Assembly (NCBI GenBank): GCA_963842295.1
Contig: CAWJFY010000001.1
Coordinates: forward strand, 1-62,755
Direction: 5' to 3'
DNA: 62,755 nucleotides
Origin: JAJNBA01 sp963842295
GTDB taxonomy: Bacteria; Actinomycetota; UBA4738; HRBIN12
A program made the position numbers and the translations under genes. Under the pieces are notes generated by a model that worked only from the letters and a program-made list of their open reading frames with translations, was not told the origin of the DNA and did no database searches. Below are positions 40,219 through 49,422 of the stretch, one piece after another. Each line of letters begins with the position of its first letter. The stretch's first letter is position 1.

Positions 40219-41294
40219 CCGTTCGCAGCTCGGAACGCGGTCATGAACCCGACGAGCGCATCGACCCCCTCATCGGTCATCGCGTTGTAGATGCTCGCCC
40301 GGATCCCACCGACGCTCCGATGTCCCTTGAGGTTGACGAGCCCTTCCTGCTCGGCGCTCTTGAGGAACGCGGCGTCCAGCTCGTCGGATGGTGAGCGGAA
40401 CACGACGTTCATGTGGGAACGGTGGGCGGGCTCGACCGGCGAGCGGTAGAAGCCGTCACTCGCCGCGATCGCGTCGTAGACGGATCCCGAGCGCCGGGCG
40501 GCGCGCTCCTCCATCGCCGCCACGCCTCCGATGTCGCGCATCCAGCGGAGCATCTTCCCCATCACGTAGATCGCGAACATCGGCGGGGTGTTCATCAGGC
40601 TGTTCTTGGCGGCATGCGCCTTGAGTCGCAGGTAGCTCGGGAGATCCGGGTCCATCTCTTCCAGGAGCGCGGTTCGCACCACCACCACCGCGAGGCCCGC
40701 CGGCCCGAGATTCTTCTGCGCCCCGCCGTACACGAGGTCGAAGCGATCCCACGGGATCGCCCGGCTGAGGTAGTCCGACGACATGTCTGCGACCAGCGGC
40801 ATCTCCGCATCCGGGAACCGGGCCATGCGGATCCCCTCGATCGTTTCGTTCGAGGTGATGTGCAGGTACCTCGTGCCTGGCTGGATCTCGAGCTCGTCGT
40901 CAGAGGGCATCCGCATGAAGGAGAAAGGCTCGCCGTCCCACGCGGCGTACGCATCTCCCCATGCGGCCGCATCCTTCAACGCCCCCTTCGCCCACGTCCC
41001 CGAGCGCACGTAGCCCGCCCGCTCACCCTCGAGGAGCAGGTTCATCGGAACGATCGCGAACTGCAGCGTCGCACCTCCCTGCAGGAACAGGATCGAGAAG
41101 TCGTCGGGCACCGCATAGTTCTCGCGGAAGAGGGCGAGCGCCTCTTCCTGGACCTCCTCGTAGTCGGCGCTCCGATGGCTCATCTCGATCACCGACATAC
41201 CGGAGCCACGGAAGTCCAAAAGCTCGGACTGGACCTCCTCCAACACGGACACCGGGAGGGTGCAGGGACCCGCGCAGAAGTTGTGGACCCTCAC
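40215..41294 (-). CDS. serC: Phosphoserine aminotransferase SerC
   Basis: The 359-residue PLP enzyme begins HNFCAGPCTLPVSVLEEVQSELLDF and has GMSVIEMSHRSADY, LFLQGGATLQFA, VADMSSDYLSR and the PLP lysine in YGGAQKNLGPAG. The end GHRSVGGIRASIYNAM is typical. It converts 3-phosphohydroxypyruvate to phosphoserine. GTG 41294 overlaps the serA stop by GTGA, and the DUF1015 gene overlaps its own stop by ATGA, so all three are translationally coupled. Confidence 0.95.
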   Translation of the reverse strand: MRVHNFCAGPCTLPVSVLEEVQSELLDFRGSGMSVIEMSHRSADYEEVQEEALALFRENYAVPDDFSILFLQGGATLQFAIVPMNLLLEGERAGYVRSGTWAKGALKDAAAWGDAYAAWDGEPFSFMRMPSDDELEIQPGTRYLHITSNETIEGIRMARFPDAEMPLVADMSSDYLSRAIPWDRFDLVYGGAQKNLGPAGLAVVVVRTALLEEMDPDLPSYLRLKAHAAKNSLMNTPPMFAIYVMGKMLRWMRDIGGVAAMEERAARRSGSVYDAIAASDGFYRSPVEPAHRSHMNVVFRSPSDELDAAFLKSAEQEGLVNLKGHRSVGGIRASIYNAMTDEGVDALVGFMTAFRAANG

Positions 41295-42508
41295 GGCCCG
41301 CCTCGCTCCGTCGGCACGGCCGAGACATGGATCACGTCGTCGAGTCCCTCGAGGGCGCCGATCAGATCCGGGCCGACGTCGCCGACGACGTCGATCGTCG
41401 CGACCGCAGCGTTCCTTCCCTCGAAGACACGGTTCTCCATCTGCTCGACGTTCAGGTCTCGACGACGCAGGATGTCGAACACGCCCGCCAGCACACCGAC
41501 GCGGTCGAGATGGCGGACATGGAGGGTATGGGTCCCGAGCCGCGTCGGCGCGAGATTCACGCAGTTGAGGATCTCGCCATGGACGAACGCATCGATGATC
41601 TCGACGACGCCGTCGGCCACCGCCTTCTGCGCCTGGGCCGTCGACGCGCCGATGTGGTGCGTCCCCACGACGTTGGGATGCTGGGCGAGCTTCGACGACC
41701 ACTCGGTCGCGCCGGATCCCGGCTCGTCGGGATACACGTCGAGCCCCACGCGAAGCCCGCGGGTCTCGATCGCATCCATGAGCGCAGCTTCGTCCACGAT
41801 GTCTCCTCGAGATGTGTTCAGGAGGATCGCGCCCTCCTTCATCCCACCGAGCAGCCGAGTGTCGATCATCGACTCGGTCTCGCTCGTGGCGGGCACATGG
41901 ATCGTGACGATGTCGGATGTGGCCACGAGGTCCTCGAGCGAGTCGACGAGCTCGATGCCGAGCGTCCTGATGCGCTCCTCCGCGGCCTCGTCCCGATCCT
42001 TGCGGATCGCTCGCACCTGGAGCCCGAACGCAGCCGCACGCTCCGCGACCGCGAACCCGATCTCGCCGAGCCCGACGATGCCCATCACCTTCCCGAGCAG
42101 TCCGTCGGCCTGGGAGTAGGCGGTCTTGTTCCACGACCCGGCCCGAAGGTCGGCCACGTTGTCCGCGATCCGCCTGTCGATCGCCAGGAGCAGGCCCATG
42201 GTGAGCTCCGCCACCGCGACCGCGTTGCGGCCGGGGACGTTCGTCACGTAGATGCCGACCTCGGAGGCGGCATCCACGTCGATCGTGTTCGTGCCCGCCC
42301 CCGCTCGCACGATCAGCTCGAGGGCGTCGGCCGCCTCGATCGTCGCCGCTGTCACCTTCGTGCTCCTCACGACGAGCGCCTCGAAGCCCGGGATCCGGCC
42401 CGGAAGGTCACCCGCTGAGAGCTTCGGGGCCGAGACGAGCTCATGACCGAGGTCCGCCAGTGCTTCGGCGGTGGAAGGGTCGATGACGTCGGCGAAGAGA
42501 ACCCGCAT
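41291..42508 (-). CDS. serA: D-3-phosphoglycerate dehydrogenase SerA
   Basis: The 405-residue enzyme has the NAD fold GIVGLGEIGFAVAERAAAFG, substrate-binding RAGAGTNTIDVDAA, NTSRGDIVDE and the catalytic His in VVGTHHIGAST. A C-terminal ACT domain follows (LHVRHLDRVGVLAGVFDILRRRDLNVEQMENRVFEGRNAAVATIDV), suggesting allosteric control by serine. It catalyses the first step of serine synthesis. It leads the serA-serC-DUF1015 operon and is divergent from the ABC importer. Confidence 0.95.
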   Translation of the reverse strand: MRVLFADVIDPSTAEALADLGHELVSAPKLSAGDLPGRIPGFEALVVRSTKVTAATIEAADALELIVRAGAGTNTIDVDAASEVGIYVTNVPGRNAVAVAELTMGLLLAIDRRIADNVADLRAGSWNKTAYSQADGLLGKVMGIVGLGEIGFAVAERAAAFGLQVRAIRKDRDEAAEERIRTLGIELVDSLEDLVATSDIVTIHVPATSETESMIDTRLLGGMKEGAILLNTSRGDIVDEAALMDAIETRGLRVGLDVYPDEPGSGATEWSSKLAQHPNVVGTHHIGASTAQAQKAVADGVVEIIDAFVHGEILNCVNLAPTRLGTHTLHVRHLDRVGVLAGVFDILRRRDLNVEQMENRVFEGRNAAVATIDVVGDVGPDLIGALEGLDDVIHVSAVPTERGGP

Positions 42509-42761
42509 GGCCTAGGAGCTAAGCAGAACGGGCAGATGCCGAACAAGCCGGAAGGGCTGCCATCGGAGGACCGCGCCGGACCCCGGACCAGGTGGAATGG
42601 CCCAAGAGGGCCATGACCTGTCTAGCGCCATCGTGGCCCCGGTGCTATACAGACCTTCTCGACTGACCGGAGGTTCAAAGACTGACCGGCCCAGGGGCTG
42701 ACGGTCTCCGACGCGGAGATCGTCCTTTCCCTGGACGAGGATATGGAAAGGTGTGGGCGAG
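42509..42761. promoter_or_regulatory. Divergent promoter region between serA and the peptide importer
   Basis: This 253-nt gap contains ATGGCCC (42597-42603) paired with GGGCCAT (42608-42614), and an extended -10 TGCTATACA (42643-42651 region) reading toward the importer, with no clear -35. The expected leader is about 100 nt and holds no further structure I recognise. The palindrome lies around the -40 position and could be an operator. Confidence 0.45.
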
Positions 42762-44564
42762 ATGGTGAAGAAGCGTCAGAAAGCTGCTGCTTCGCTGGTG
42801 CTGGCGATCCTCCTGGGGATGGTCCTTCAAACGGCAGCCATCGGTCAGGACGCGAGTCCGTCGGCGGCGGACGAGAAGGTGAGTTTCACCGTTGGTACCA
42901 CCAACGACGCGATCACCTTCAACCCGATGTTCATGCTCGAGACGCCCGAGTACGCCACAGCCGACCTGATGTGGGAAACCTTCCTCGGCTGGGAGCAGGA
43001 GGACTTCGACACCACGGGACACCTCGCGACCGACTGGGAGCAAAGCGAGGATGGACTGACGTGGACGTTCAACGTCCGCGATGACGTGACTTGGCACGAC
43101 GGGCAGCCGCTCACGGCGGGCGACATCGCCGCCACGTTCAACTGGATCCTGGACAACAAGGTCGGCAACTTCATCGACTACCTCCCGTTCACCGACGAGA
43201 TCACGGCGCCGAACGACACGACCCTCGAGTGGAAGACCACGATCCCGACGGGCGCACCCATCTACCCCCCGTACGTCTACATCATGCCGGAGCACGTCCT
43301 CAGCCAGTACGAGACGAAGGCCGACTTCAAGAAGTGGAAAGGGTTCCCGGATCCGATCGGGTCGGGACCGTTCAGGCTCGTCGAGTGGCGCCGCGGCGAC
43401 TTCTGGCGCCTGGAGGCGAACCCCGACTACTGGGGAGGCGCCCCGAAGATCGACGAGTTCGTGTTCCGGGTCTTCCAGAACGAGGACGCGGTGATCGAGG
43501 CCCTGAAGCAAGGCGAGATCGACTTCGCGGACGAGCTCAGCGCCAACCTCTTCGACTCGGTCACTGACGAGCCGACCATCACGGCGAACGTAGGGAGTCC
43601 TTCGTACTTCATCCAGATGAGCTTCAACCAGTGCACCAACGAGGTGGCGTACTGCAAGGACACCGGCTTCAACCACCACCCGGCGACCCTGGACCCGGAC
43701 TTCCGACGCGCCGTCGAGTACGCGATCGATCGTGAAGTGCTCGTCGACCGGGTCAAGCTCGGTTACGGGACACCTGGCGCGACGGTCATCATGCAACCCA
43801 AGTGGCATAGAGACCCTTCCGAGGTAATCACGCACGATCCGGACGAGGCCAACCGGATCCTCGACGAGGCCGGCTACGCCGACACCGACAACGACGGGAT
43901 CCGGGAAACCCCGGACGGCGAGCCGATGGAGTTACGGTTCATCGTCCGAACGGAGTCTCCGGAGACGATCGATGCCGGTGAGTTCATCGTGGAGTGGCTC
44001 CGCGAGATCGGGGTCTCACTCGAGACCCAGGCAGTCAACGACAACAAGCTCACCGACACCTGGTACTCGAATGACTACGACATGTACATCTGGGGCTGGG
44101 GCGTCGAGCCGGATCCGAACTTCCAACTCTCCACGTATACGACCTCGCAATGCGGCGTCTGGAGCGACACGTGCTACTCGAACCAGGAGTACGACCAGCT
44201 GTTCCAGGAACAGCAGCGCGCGCCATCCCTGGAGGAGCGCGAGAGCCTCGTGGGTGAGATGCAGGAGATCCTCTACAACGACCGGCCGGAGATCGTCTTG
44301 TGGTACGAGAACTATCTCCAGGCGTACCGCAGCGACAAGTGGACCGGGTTCGTGAAACAGCCGACCGAGGAGGGCACGATCCTCTTCCAATACGGCTACT
44401 ACTCCCTGCTGAACATCCAGCCGGCCTCCGAGGGCGCGGGTACCGACGCGGCCGATGGGGACGGCGGTGTGTCCCCCCTCATCTGGATCGCCATCGCCGC
44501 GGTCTTGATCGTGATCGTCGGCGTGGTGGTCACCAGAAGGCGAGGCGCCAACGAGGAAGCCTGA
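42762..44564 (+). CDS. Extracytoplasmic solute-binding protein of a peptide/nickel-type ABC importer, C-terminally membrane-anchored
   Basis: The 600-residue protein has a signal peptide (MVKKRQKAAASLVLAILLGM) and an SBP_bac_5 domain (VGTTNDAITFNPMFMLETPEYATADLMWETFLGWEQED, DGLTWTFNVRDDVTWHDGQPLTAGDI, IGSGPFRLVEWRRGDFWRLEANPDYWGG). At the end is a transmembrane helix (LIWIAIAAVLIVIVGVVV) and RRR tail. It binds peptides or similar solutes outside the membrane. The C-terminal anchor replaces the usual lipoprotein Cys. ATG 42762 fits AAAGGTG 8 nt upstream better than GTG 42753. Confidence 0.9.
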   Translation: MVKKRQKAAASLVLAILLGMVLQTAAIGQDASPSAADEKVSFTVGTTNDAITFNPMFMLETPEYATADLMWETFLGWEQEDFDTTGHLATDWEQSEDGLTWTFNVRDDVTWHDGQPLTAGDIAATFNWILDNKVGNFIDYLPFTDEITAPNDTTLEWKTTIPTGAPIYPPYVYIMPEHVLSQYETKADFKKWKGFPDPIGSGPFRLVEWRRGDFWRLEANPDYWGGAPKIDEFVFRVFQNEDAVIEALKQGEIDFADELSANLFDSVTDEPTITANVGSPSYFIQMSFNQCTNEVAYCKDTGFNHHPATLDPDFRRAVEYAIDREVLVDRVKLGYGTPGATVIMQPKWHRDPSEVITHDPDEANRILDEAGYADTDNDGIRETPDGEPMELRFIVRTESPETIDAGEFIVEWLREIGVSLETQAVNDNKLTDTWYSNDYDMYIWGWGVEPDPNFQLSTYTTSQCGVWSDTCYSNQEYDQLFQEQQRAPSLEERESLVGEMQEILYNDRPEIVLWYENYLQAYRSDKWTGFVKQPTEEGTILFQYGYYSLLNIQPASEGAGTDAADGDGGVSPLIWIAIAAVLIVIVGVVVTRRRGANEEA

Positions 44565-44619
44565 GTAAGAGCGCCCGAAGGGGGTCCGAGAAGGAGAGGG
44601 AAGGGATCCGACAACCGGG

Positions 44620-45606
44620 GTGGGGACGCGTCAGTACGTCATACGGAAGATCGTGCAGGCCCTCATCACGCTGGCCGCGATCTTGGTCTTCAACTTCTTC
44701 CTCTTCCGGGTGTGGTCGCCCGGGGACCCGATCAGCTTCCTCACCCGCGGCCAGGGCGCCAACATCTCGCTCGAGGAACGCGCCGCGCTGATCCATGAGT
44801 ACGGGCTCGACAAGTCGACCTGGGGGCAGTTCACCGAATACCTGAAGGACACGGTCACGGGCAAGCTGGGCGTGTCCAGCTTCTACCAGGGGGAATCCGT
44901 CACGTCTGTTTTCTGGCGGTTCCTCCCCGCGACCCTGTTGCTCGTCGGGATCTCGACCACCATCTCCATGGTGGTCGGCATCTGGCTGGGGATCCGGTCC
45001 GGATGGCGACGGGGAGGCTCCTTCGACCGGTCCTCGATGTTCGTCTCTCTGATCCTGTACTCGATGCCGGAGTTCTGGCTGGGCATGCTGCTGCTACTGC
45101 TGTTCTCCACCGCCCTCGGATGGTTCCCGGTCGGCGGCCGCGTCTCCACGAGCGTGAGCTCGATGGGCACGCTCGAATACATCATCGATGTCGCCGAGCA
45201 TCTCTTCCTGCCCGTGCTGACACTCGCGCTGGGTTATCTCGGCGAGTTCTACCTCCTGATGCGATCGTCGTTGCTCGATGTCCTAGGGGAGGACTACATC
45301 ACGACCGCCAGGGCGAAGGGGCTGCTCGAGCGGAACGTCCTGAACCGCCATGCCGTTCGCAACGCCTTGCTCCCGACCGTCACCCTGATCGCACTGTCGT
45401 TCGGGTACGTGATCGGAGGAGCGATTACCGTGGAGGTAGTGTTCTCCTACCAGGGGCTCGGTCTGTTGACCTACACCGCGATCCTGGCGAAGGACTACTG
45501 GTTGCTCCAGGGGCTGTTCCTCGTCTTCAGCATCGTCGTGATCGGCTTCAATCTCGCGGCGGATCTCGTGTACGCGTATCTCGATCCCAGGGTCCGGGAG
45601 GCCTGA
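44620..45606 (+). CDS. Peptide ABC importer permease, DppB-like
   Basis: The 328-residue protein has the DppB layout: first helix (IVQALITLAAILVFNFFLFRVWSPGDP), an extracytoplasmic loop, and then five helices. The cytosolic EAA motif is EDYITTARAKGLLERNVLNRHAVRNALLPTVTLI. It ends with GLLTYTAILAKDYWLLQGLFLVFSIVVIGFNLAADLVYAYLDPRVRE. GTG 44620 follows the binding protein by 55 nt and the next permease starts 2 nt after its stop. Confidence 0.93.
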   Translation: MGTRQYVIRKIVQALITLAAILVFNFFLFRVWSPGDPISFLTRGQGANISLEERAALIHEYGLDKSTWGQFTEYLKDTVTGKLGVSSFYQGESVTSVFWRFLPATLLLVGISTTISMVVGIWLGIRSGWRRGGSFDRSSMFVSLILYSMPEFWLGMLLLLLFSTALGWFPVGGRVSTSVSSMGTLEYIIDVAEHLFLPVLTLALGYLGEFYLLMRSSLLDVLGEDYITTARAKGLLERNVLNRHAVRNALLPTVTLIALSFGYVIGGAITVEVVFSYQGLGLLTYTAILAKDYWLLQGLFLVFSIVVIGFNLAADLVYAYLDPRVREA

Positions 45607-45608
45607 CT

Positions 45609-46576
45609 ATGCAACCACCACCGCTTCGCGTCGGCGGCGAACCGTCTTTCATGCCGAGCCTGGAAGATGACGAACCGCCGCCAGCACCAGGGTCGCCGCG
45701 CCAGATCACGCGGGCACGCCGGCGGGCCGCTCTCCATCGCTTCTGGGTCACCTTCCGGAACGACAAGATGGGCGTCGCCGGGGTGACCATCCTCGTGTTC
45801 TTCATCGGTGTCGCGATCTACGCGATCTTCGCCGATCCGACCGGCCTCAGCATCACGGAGGCCACCGGACCCCGGCTAGATCCGCCGAGCCTCGAGTACC
45901 CGTTCGGCACCGACGATCAGGGTCGGTCGGTGCTCACCCTCACGGTCCACGGCTCGAAGATCTCGCTCCTGGTCGGCCTCTCGGCGACGGTCATCACCAT
46001 GGTGATCGGCGCTGCCGTCGGTCTGATCGCCGGGTTCCGAGGTGGGTGGATCGACCAGCTCCTGATGCGGATCACAGACTGGGGGCTCGTGATCCCCTGG
46101 CTGATGCTTGCGATCTCGCTCGCCTCGATCTTCGGGCAGTCGTTGTACATGACCATCCTGGTGATCGGGCTCACCACGTGGCCAAGTACCGCGCGACTCG
46201 TCCGCTCGCGGACACGCTCTCGGTGAAGGAGCGCCCCTACTTGGAACGGGCGCGGGCGTTGGGGGCCTCCAACTGGCATCTCGTGACCCGGCACATCCTG
46301 CCGAACGTGATGCCGGTGATCATGGCCAACACTGTCCTGACGGTGGCGATCGCGATCCTCTCGGAGACGGCGCTCTCATTGCTCGGGCTGGGTGACCCTC
46401 TCAGCAGTCCTGGGGCTCATCATCAACGAGCCTTCGGCCGGAGGCGCTGCGGCGCAGGGAGACTGGTGGTGGCTGGGCGCTCCCGGGCTCTGCATCTGCT
46501 CGTCGACGCTCGTCATTCACGATGTGCGGGTTCGCACTCGACGAAGTCATCAACCCGAGGACTGCGCGAACGATGA
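45609..46576 (+). pseudogene. Peptide ABC importer permease, DppC-like (many frameshifts)
   Basis: The first 590 nt are intact (FWVTFRNDKMGVAGVTILVFFIGVAIYAIFADP... FGTDDQGRSVLTLTVHGSKISLLVGLSATVITMVIGAAVGLIAG). Frame changes follow near 46205, at 46395-46410, between 46430 and 46500, and near 46560. Pieces remain recognisable: SVKERPYLERARALGASNWHLVTRHILPNVMPVIMANT with the EAA loop, SLLGLGDP, GDWWWLGAPGLCI and FALDEVINPR. One extra A before the stop would give the normal end LRER and TGA overlapping the next ATG. Density of breaks suggests poor consensus rather than decay. Confidence 0.85.
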
Positions 46577-47566
46577 GCGTCCTGTCCGTGCGCGACCTGC
46601 AAGTCACGTACCGGACGCAGGGTGGTGACGTGCCGGCCGTCCGCGGCGTGGACCTCGACATCGACAAGGGACATGTCCTCGGGCTCGCGGGCGAGTCGGG
46701 ATGTGGCAAGTCGACGATCGCCGGCGGCGATCCTGCGGCTGCATTCCGCGACGAGACCTCGATCGAGGGGAAGATACTGCTCGAACGGGGAGGACGTCCT
46801 GGCGCTGAAGCCCGGCAAGCTGCGAGCAGTTCGTTGGACCGGCGCATCGATCATCTTCCAGGGCGCGCTGCACGCCCTCAATCCGGTGCGGCGGGTCGGA
46901 GACCAGATGGTCGAAGCGATCGACGATCCACAAGCTGGCCCGAGAACGAGAGGCGCGGGTTCGAACGGCGGAGCTCCTCGAGGAGGTGGGCCTCCCGGCC
47001 CGACGGATCAACGACTATCCCCACGAGCTCTCCGGCGGTCAGAAGCAGCGGGTGATGATCGCGATGGCTCTGGCCTGCAACCCTACGCTCGTGATCGCCG
47101 ACGAGCCGACCACCGCGCTGGACGTGATGGTCCAGGCTCAGGTGCTCCAGCTCCTGAAGGGCCTCCAGCGGGAGCTGGGCCTCGCGATGCTGTTCATCAC
47201 CCACGATCTCTCCGTCCTGGTCGAGGTCGCCGATCGGCTCGCGATCATGTACGCCGGGAGGATCGTCGAGGAAGGACCGGCGCTGACGGCGTGTTCCACG
47301 AACCTGCACATCCCTACACCAGCGCGCTCGCGGACGCGTTCCCGGAGATCGGTGACGCGCGGTTCCGCGGCCAGCCCTCCGGGTTCGGAGGAGACCCGCC
47401 GGATCCCCAACACATCCCGACCGGCTGCCCGTTCCATCCGCGGTGTCCGGTAGCATCGACGTCTGTCCGAGCCTCGTGGCGACCTCTGGGCAGCCGGTGA
47501 CGGAAGGCGTGCTGCCTGCATCCACGTCCTCGGGCGCTCCGACGCTGTCGGAGGCGACCGACGTGA
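46573..47566 (+). pseudogene. Peptide ABC importer ATP-binding protein, DppD-like (frameshifted)
   Basis: ATG 46573 overlaps the permease stop. Recognisable parts in three frames are VRDLQVTYRTQGGDVPAVRGVDLDIDKGHVLGLAGESGCGKST (Walker A), SIIFQGALHALNPVRRVGDQM (Q-loop), INDYPHELSGGQKQRVMIAMALACNPTLVIADEPTTALDV (signature and Walker B) and FITHDLSVLVEVADRLAIMYAGRIVEE. The C-terminal HEPAHPYTSALADAFPE...GCPFHPRCP with Cys residues is typical of oligopeptide ATPases. Breaks lie near 46740, 46800, 46950 and 47290. Confidence 0.85.
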
Positions 47567-48687
47567 GCGATACCACGCTCGCAGCCGCAGGACGCTCCGA
47601 GACCCGGCTGACACCGATCATCGAGATCCGGGATCTCGAAGTCACCTTCGCCGGGCGCGTGTCGCTCATCCGGGGTTCGGGCGGAACAAGGGATCGGTGG
47701 CGACCGCGGTCGACGGCGTCGACCTCACGCTCCATCGAGGGAGAGGTGCTCGCCCTCGCGGGGGAGTCGGGCTGCGGGAAGACGACGATCGCTCGCGCGG
47801 TGATGGGGCTCATCAAGCCCGAACGGTGGCCAGATCTCGTTCCGGGGCAAGCCCCTCGGGCGGAAGCTGCGCGAGTACCGCCGAGAGGTCCAGATGGTGT
47901 TCCAGGACCCGACGGCATCTCTCAATCCACGCCAGACGATCTACGAGAGCGTCGCGGAGGGCCTCCGGATCCACGGCATCCACCAGGGGCCGGACGGAGA
48001 GTCCGAGGAGGAGCTGGTGGCGCGCGCGTTGTCACGAGCCGGCTTGCGCCCGCCGGAACGCTTCTACCTGTTGTATCCCTCACGAGCTTTCCGGGGGCCA
48101 GCGCCAGCGAGTCGTGATCGCCGGCGCGTTGGTGCTCGACCCGAAGGTGATCGTGGCGGACGAGCCCGTGTCGAACCTCGACGCGTCCGTTCGCGGCGAG
48201 ATCCTCCAGCTCCTCCTGAAGCTCCGCGACGAGCTTCGATTGTCGATCCTGATCGTCACGCACGATCTGGGCCTCGCCTGGACCGTGGCGGACCGCGTCG
48301 CAGTGATGTATCTCGGGAGGATCGTGGAGATCGGCCCCGCCGAAGAGGTGTTGCTGCGGCCCCGCCACCCGTACACGCAAGGCTCTGCTGGACGTCGTGC
48401 CCGAGGCCGGCGGGATCGACCGCCCGATCCTGCAGGGCGAGCCTCCCGACCCCACGCGTATCCCGGAAGGGTGCCGGTTCCACCCGCGGTGCCCGGTGGT
48501 CGCGTCGGGAGAGGCGGCGAGCCTCGGTATCGAGGAGAGGTGCCGAGGGGAAGATCTCGCGCTGGAGGAGCTCGGCCCCGGCCATCTCGCCGCCTGCTAC
48601 GAGGCTTCGCTGCGGCGAGGTTCTGTCACGCCTCTTCGGCAGGAGCCGTTGTCGAGCGATGCTCCTCCGGGAGCCGGTCCCCCATAG
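47563..48687 (+). pseudogene. Peptide ABC importer ATP-binding protein, DppF-like (frameshifted)
   Basis: GTG 47563 overlaps a TGA in the expected frame of the previous gene (GTGA). Parts in order are IIEIRDLEVTFAGRVSLIRG, TAVDGVDLTLHRG, EVLALAGESGCGKTTIARAVMGLI, MVFQDPTASLNPRQTIYESVAEGLRIHG, PHELSGGQRQRVVIAGALVLDPKVIVADEPVSNLDASVRGEILQLLLKLRDE, VTHDLGLAWTVADRVAVMYLGRIVE and RIPEGCRFHPRCPVV. Frame changes fall near 47685, 47740, 47840, 48075 and 48395, but the total span is a multiple of three. The C-terminus overlaps a convergent gene by 91 nt. Confidence 0.85.
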
Positions 48688-49358
48688 GCTTGCGCTTGCA
48701 GGGGCTCCTCCTCCGAGTGCTGCTCTCCGTTGCCCTTCAAGACGCCGAGGATCGCCTCCATCTCGGAGTCGGGGAGCCGTTGGTCCGGATGCATGCCCGT
48801 CGCGCGCGCGGACGCGAGCAGCGTCCGAAGGTTGGACTCGGCCATCTCGACGCGGTGCTCCAGTTCACGAGCGCGTTCGGCGAGCGTGCGCGCGCGCCGC
48901 TCAGCCTCCGCTCGCATCTCCCGGTTCTGGCGGGCCTCCTCTCGGGAGGTCTTCAGCTGGGCCCGGAGCAGGGAAACCTCCTGCCCGAGCTCCACGAGCC
49001 GATCCACCGTGGCCCTGCCCAGATCCGAGTAGGCGAGGCCTCCACGGCGACCGGGGCCCGTGTCCTCCTGCCGCTTCCGGGAGCGTCTGCCCTTGCGCTC
49101 GATCGTCTCTCGCTCGCCCGCAGCAACCGGCGTTTCGTCAAGGAGACGATAGGAGCCGCCTGAGGGCTCCAGTCGGCGCCGCGCGACAAGCGCTCTGACT
49201 GCGCGGGCGATCGACAATGGATCGGGGAAGCCCAATTCCCTGCCAAGCTCGGCTGGCGTCGCTTCTAGTAGTTCGCCCTTCTCGGTGCGGCCGGCGACAG
49301 CGGCGAGGAAAGCATTGACGCGCTCGAGGCTCTGCTCGTTCACGGCCAGATTCTCCAC
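48597..49358 (-). CDS. Winged-helix/coiled-coil protein of unknown function
   Basis: The 253-residue protein starts with a helical, possibly winged-helix region (SLERVNAFLAAVAGRTEKGELLEATPAELGRELGFPDPLSIARAVRALVARRRLEPSGGSYRLL). A basic linker (ERKGRRSRKRQ) follows, then a long coiled coil (VDRLVELGQEVSLLRAQLKTSREEARQNREMRAEAERRARTLAERARELEHRVEMAESNLRTLL). A DNA-binding dimer is plausible but unproven. GTG 49358 is the start. It is divergent from the CoA-transferase, and its 3' end overlaps the ABC ATPase gene. Confidence 0.65.
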   Translation of the reverse strand: MENLAVNEQSLERVNAFLAAVAGRTEKGELLEATPAELGRELGFPDPLSIARAVRALVARRRLEPSGGSYRLLDETPVAAGERETIERKGRRSRKRQEDTGPGRRGGLAYSDLGRATVDRLVELGQEVSLLRAQLKTSREEARQNREMRAEAERRARTLAERARELEHRVEMAESNLRTLLASARATGMHPDQRLPDSEMEAILGVLKGNGEQHSEEEPLQAQAYGGPAPGGASLDNGSCRRGVTEPRRSEAS

Positions 49359-49422
49359 GATAATCAGCCCATTGCGCCAGTTGTGCGGAAGGGCATCCAG
49401 GGCGCCCGATAGGCTCGGCTCC

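Noticed and set aside
40413..42418. Long plus-strand frames over serA and serC
   Set aside because: Shadows of two well-conserved enzymes.
45609..48687. Evolutionary decay of dppC, dppD and dppF
   Set aside because: Motifs are preserved in pieces across many closely spaced frame changes, and upstream dppA and dppB are intact; low consensus quality is simpler. Not fully excluded.
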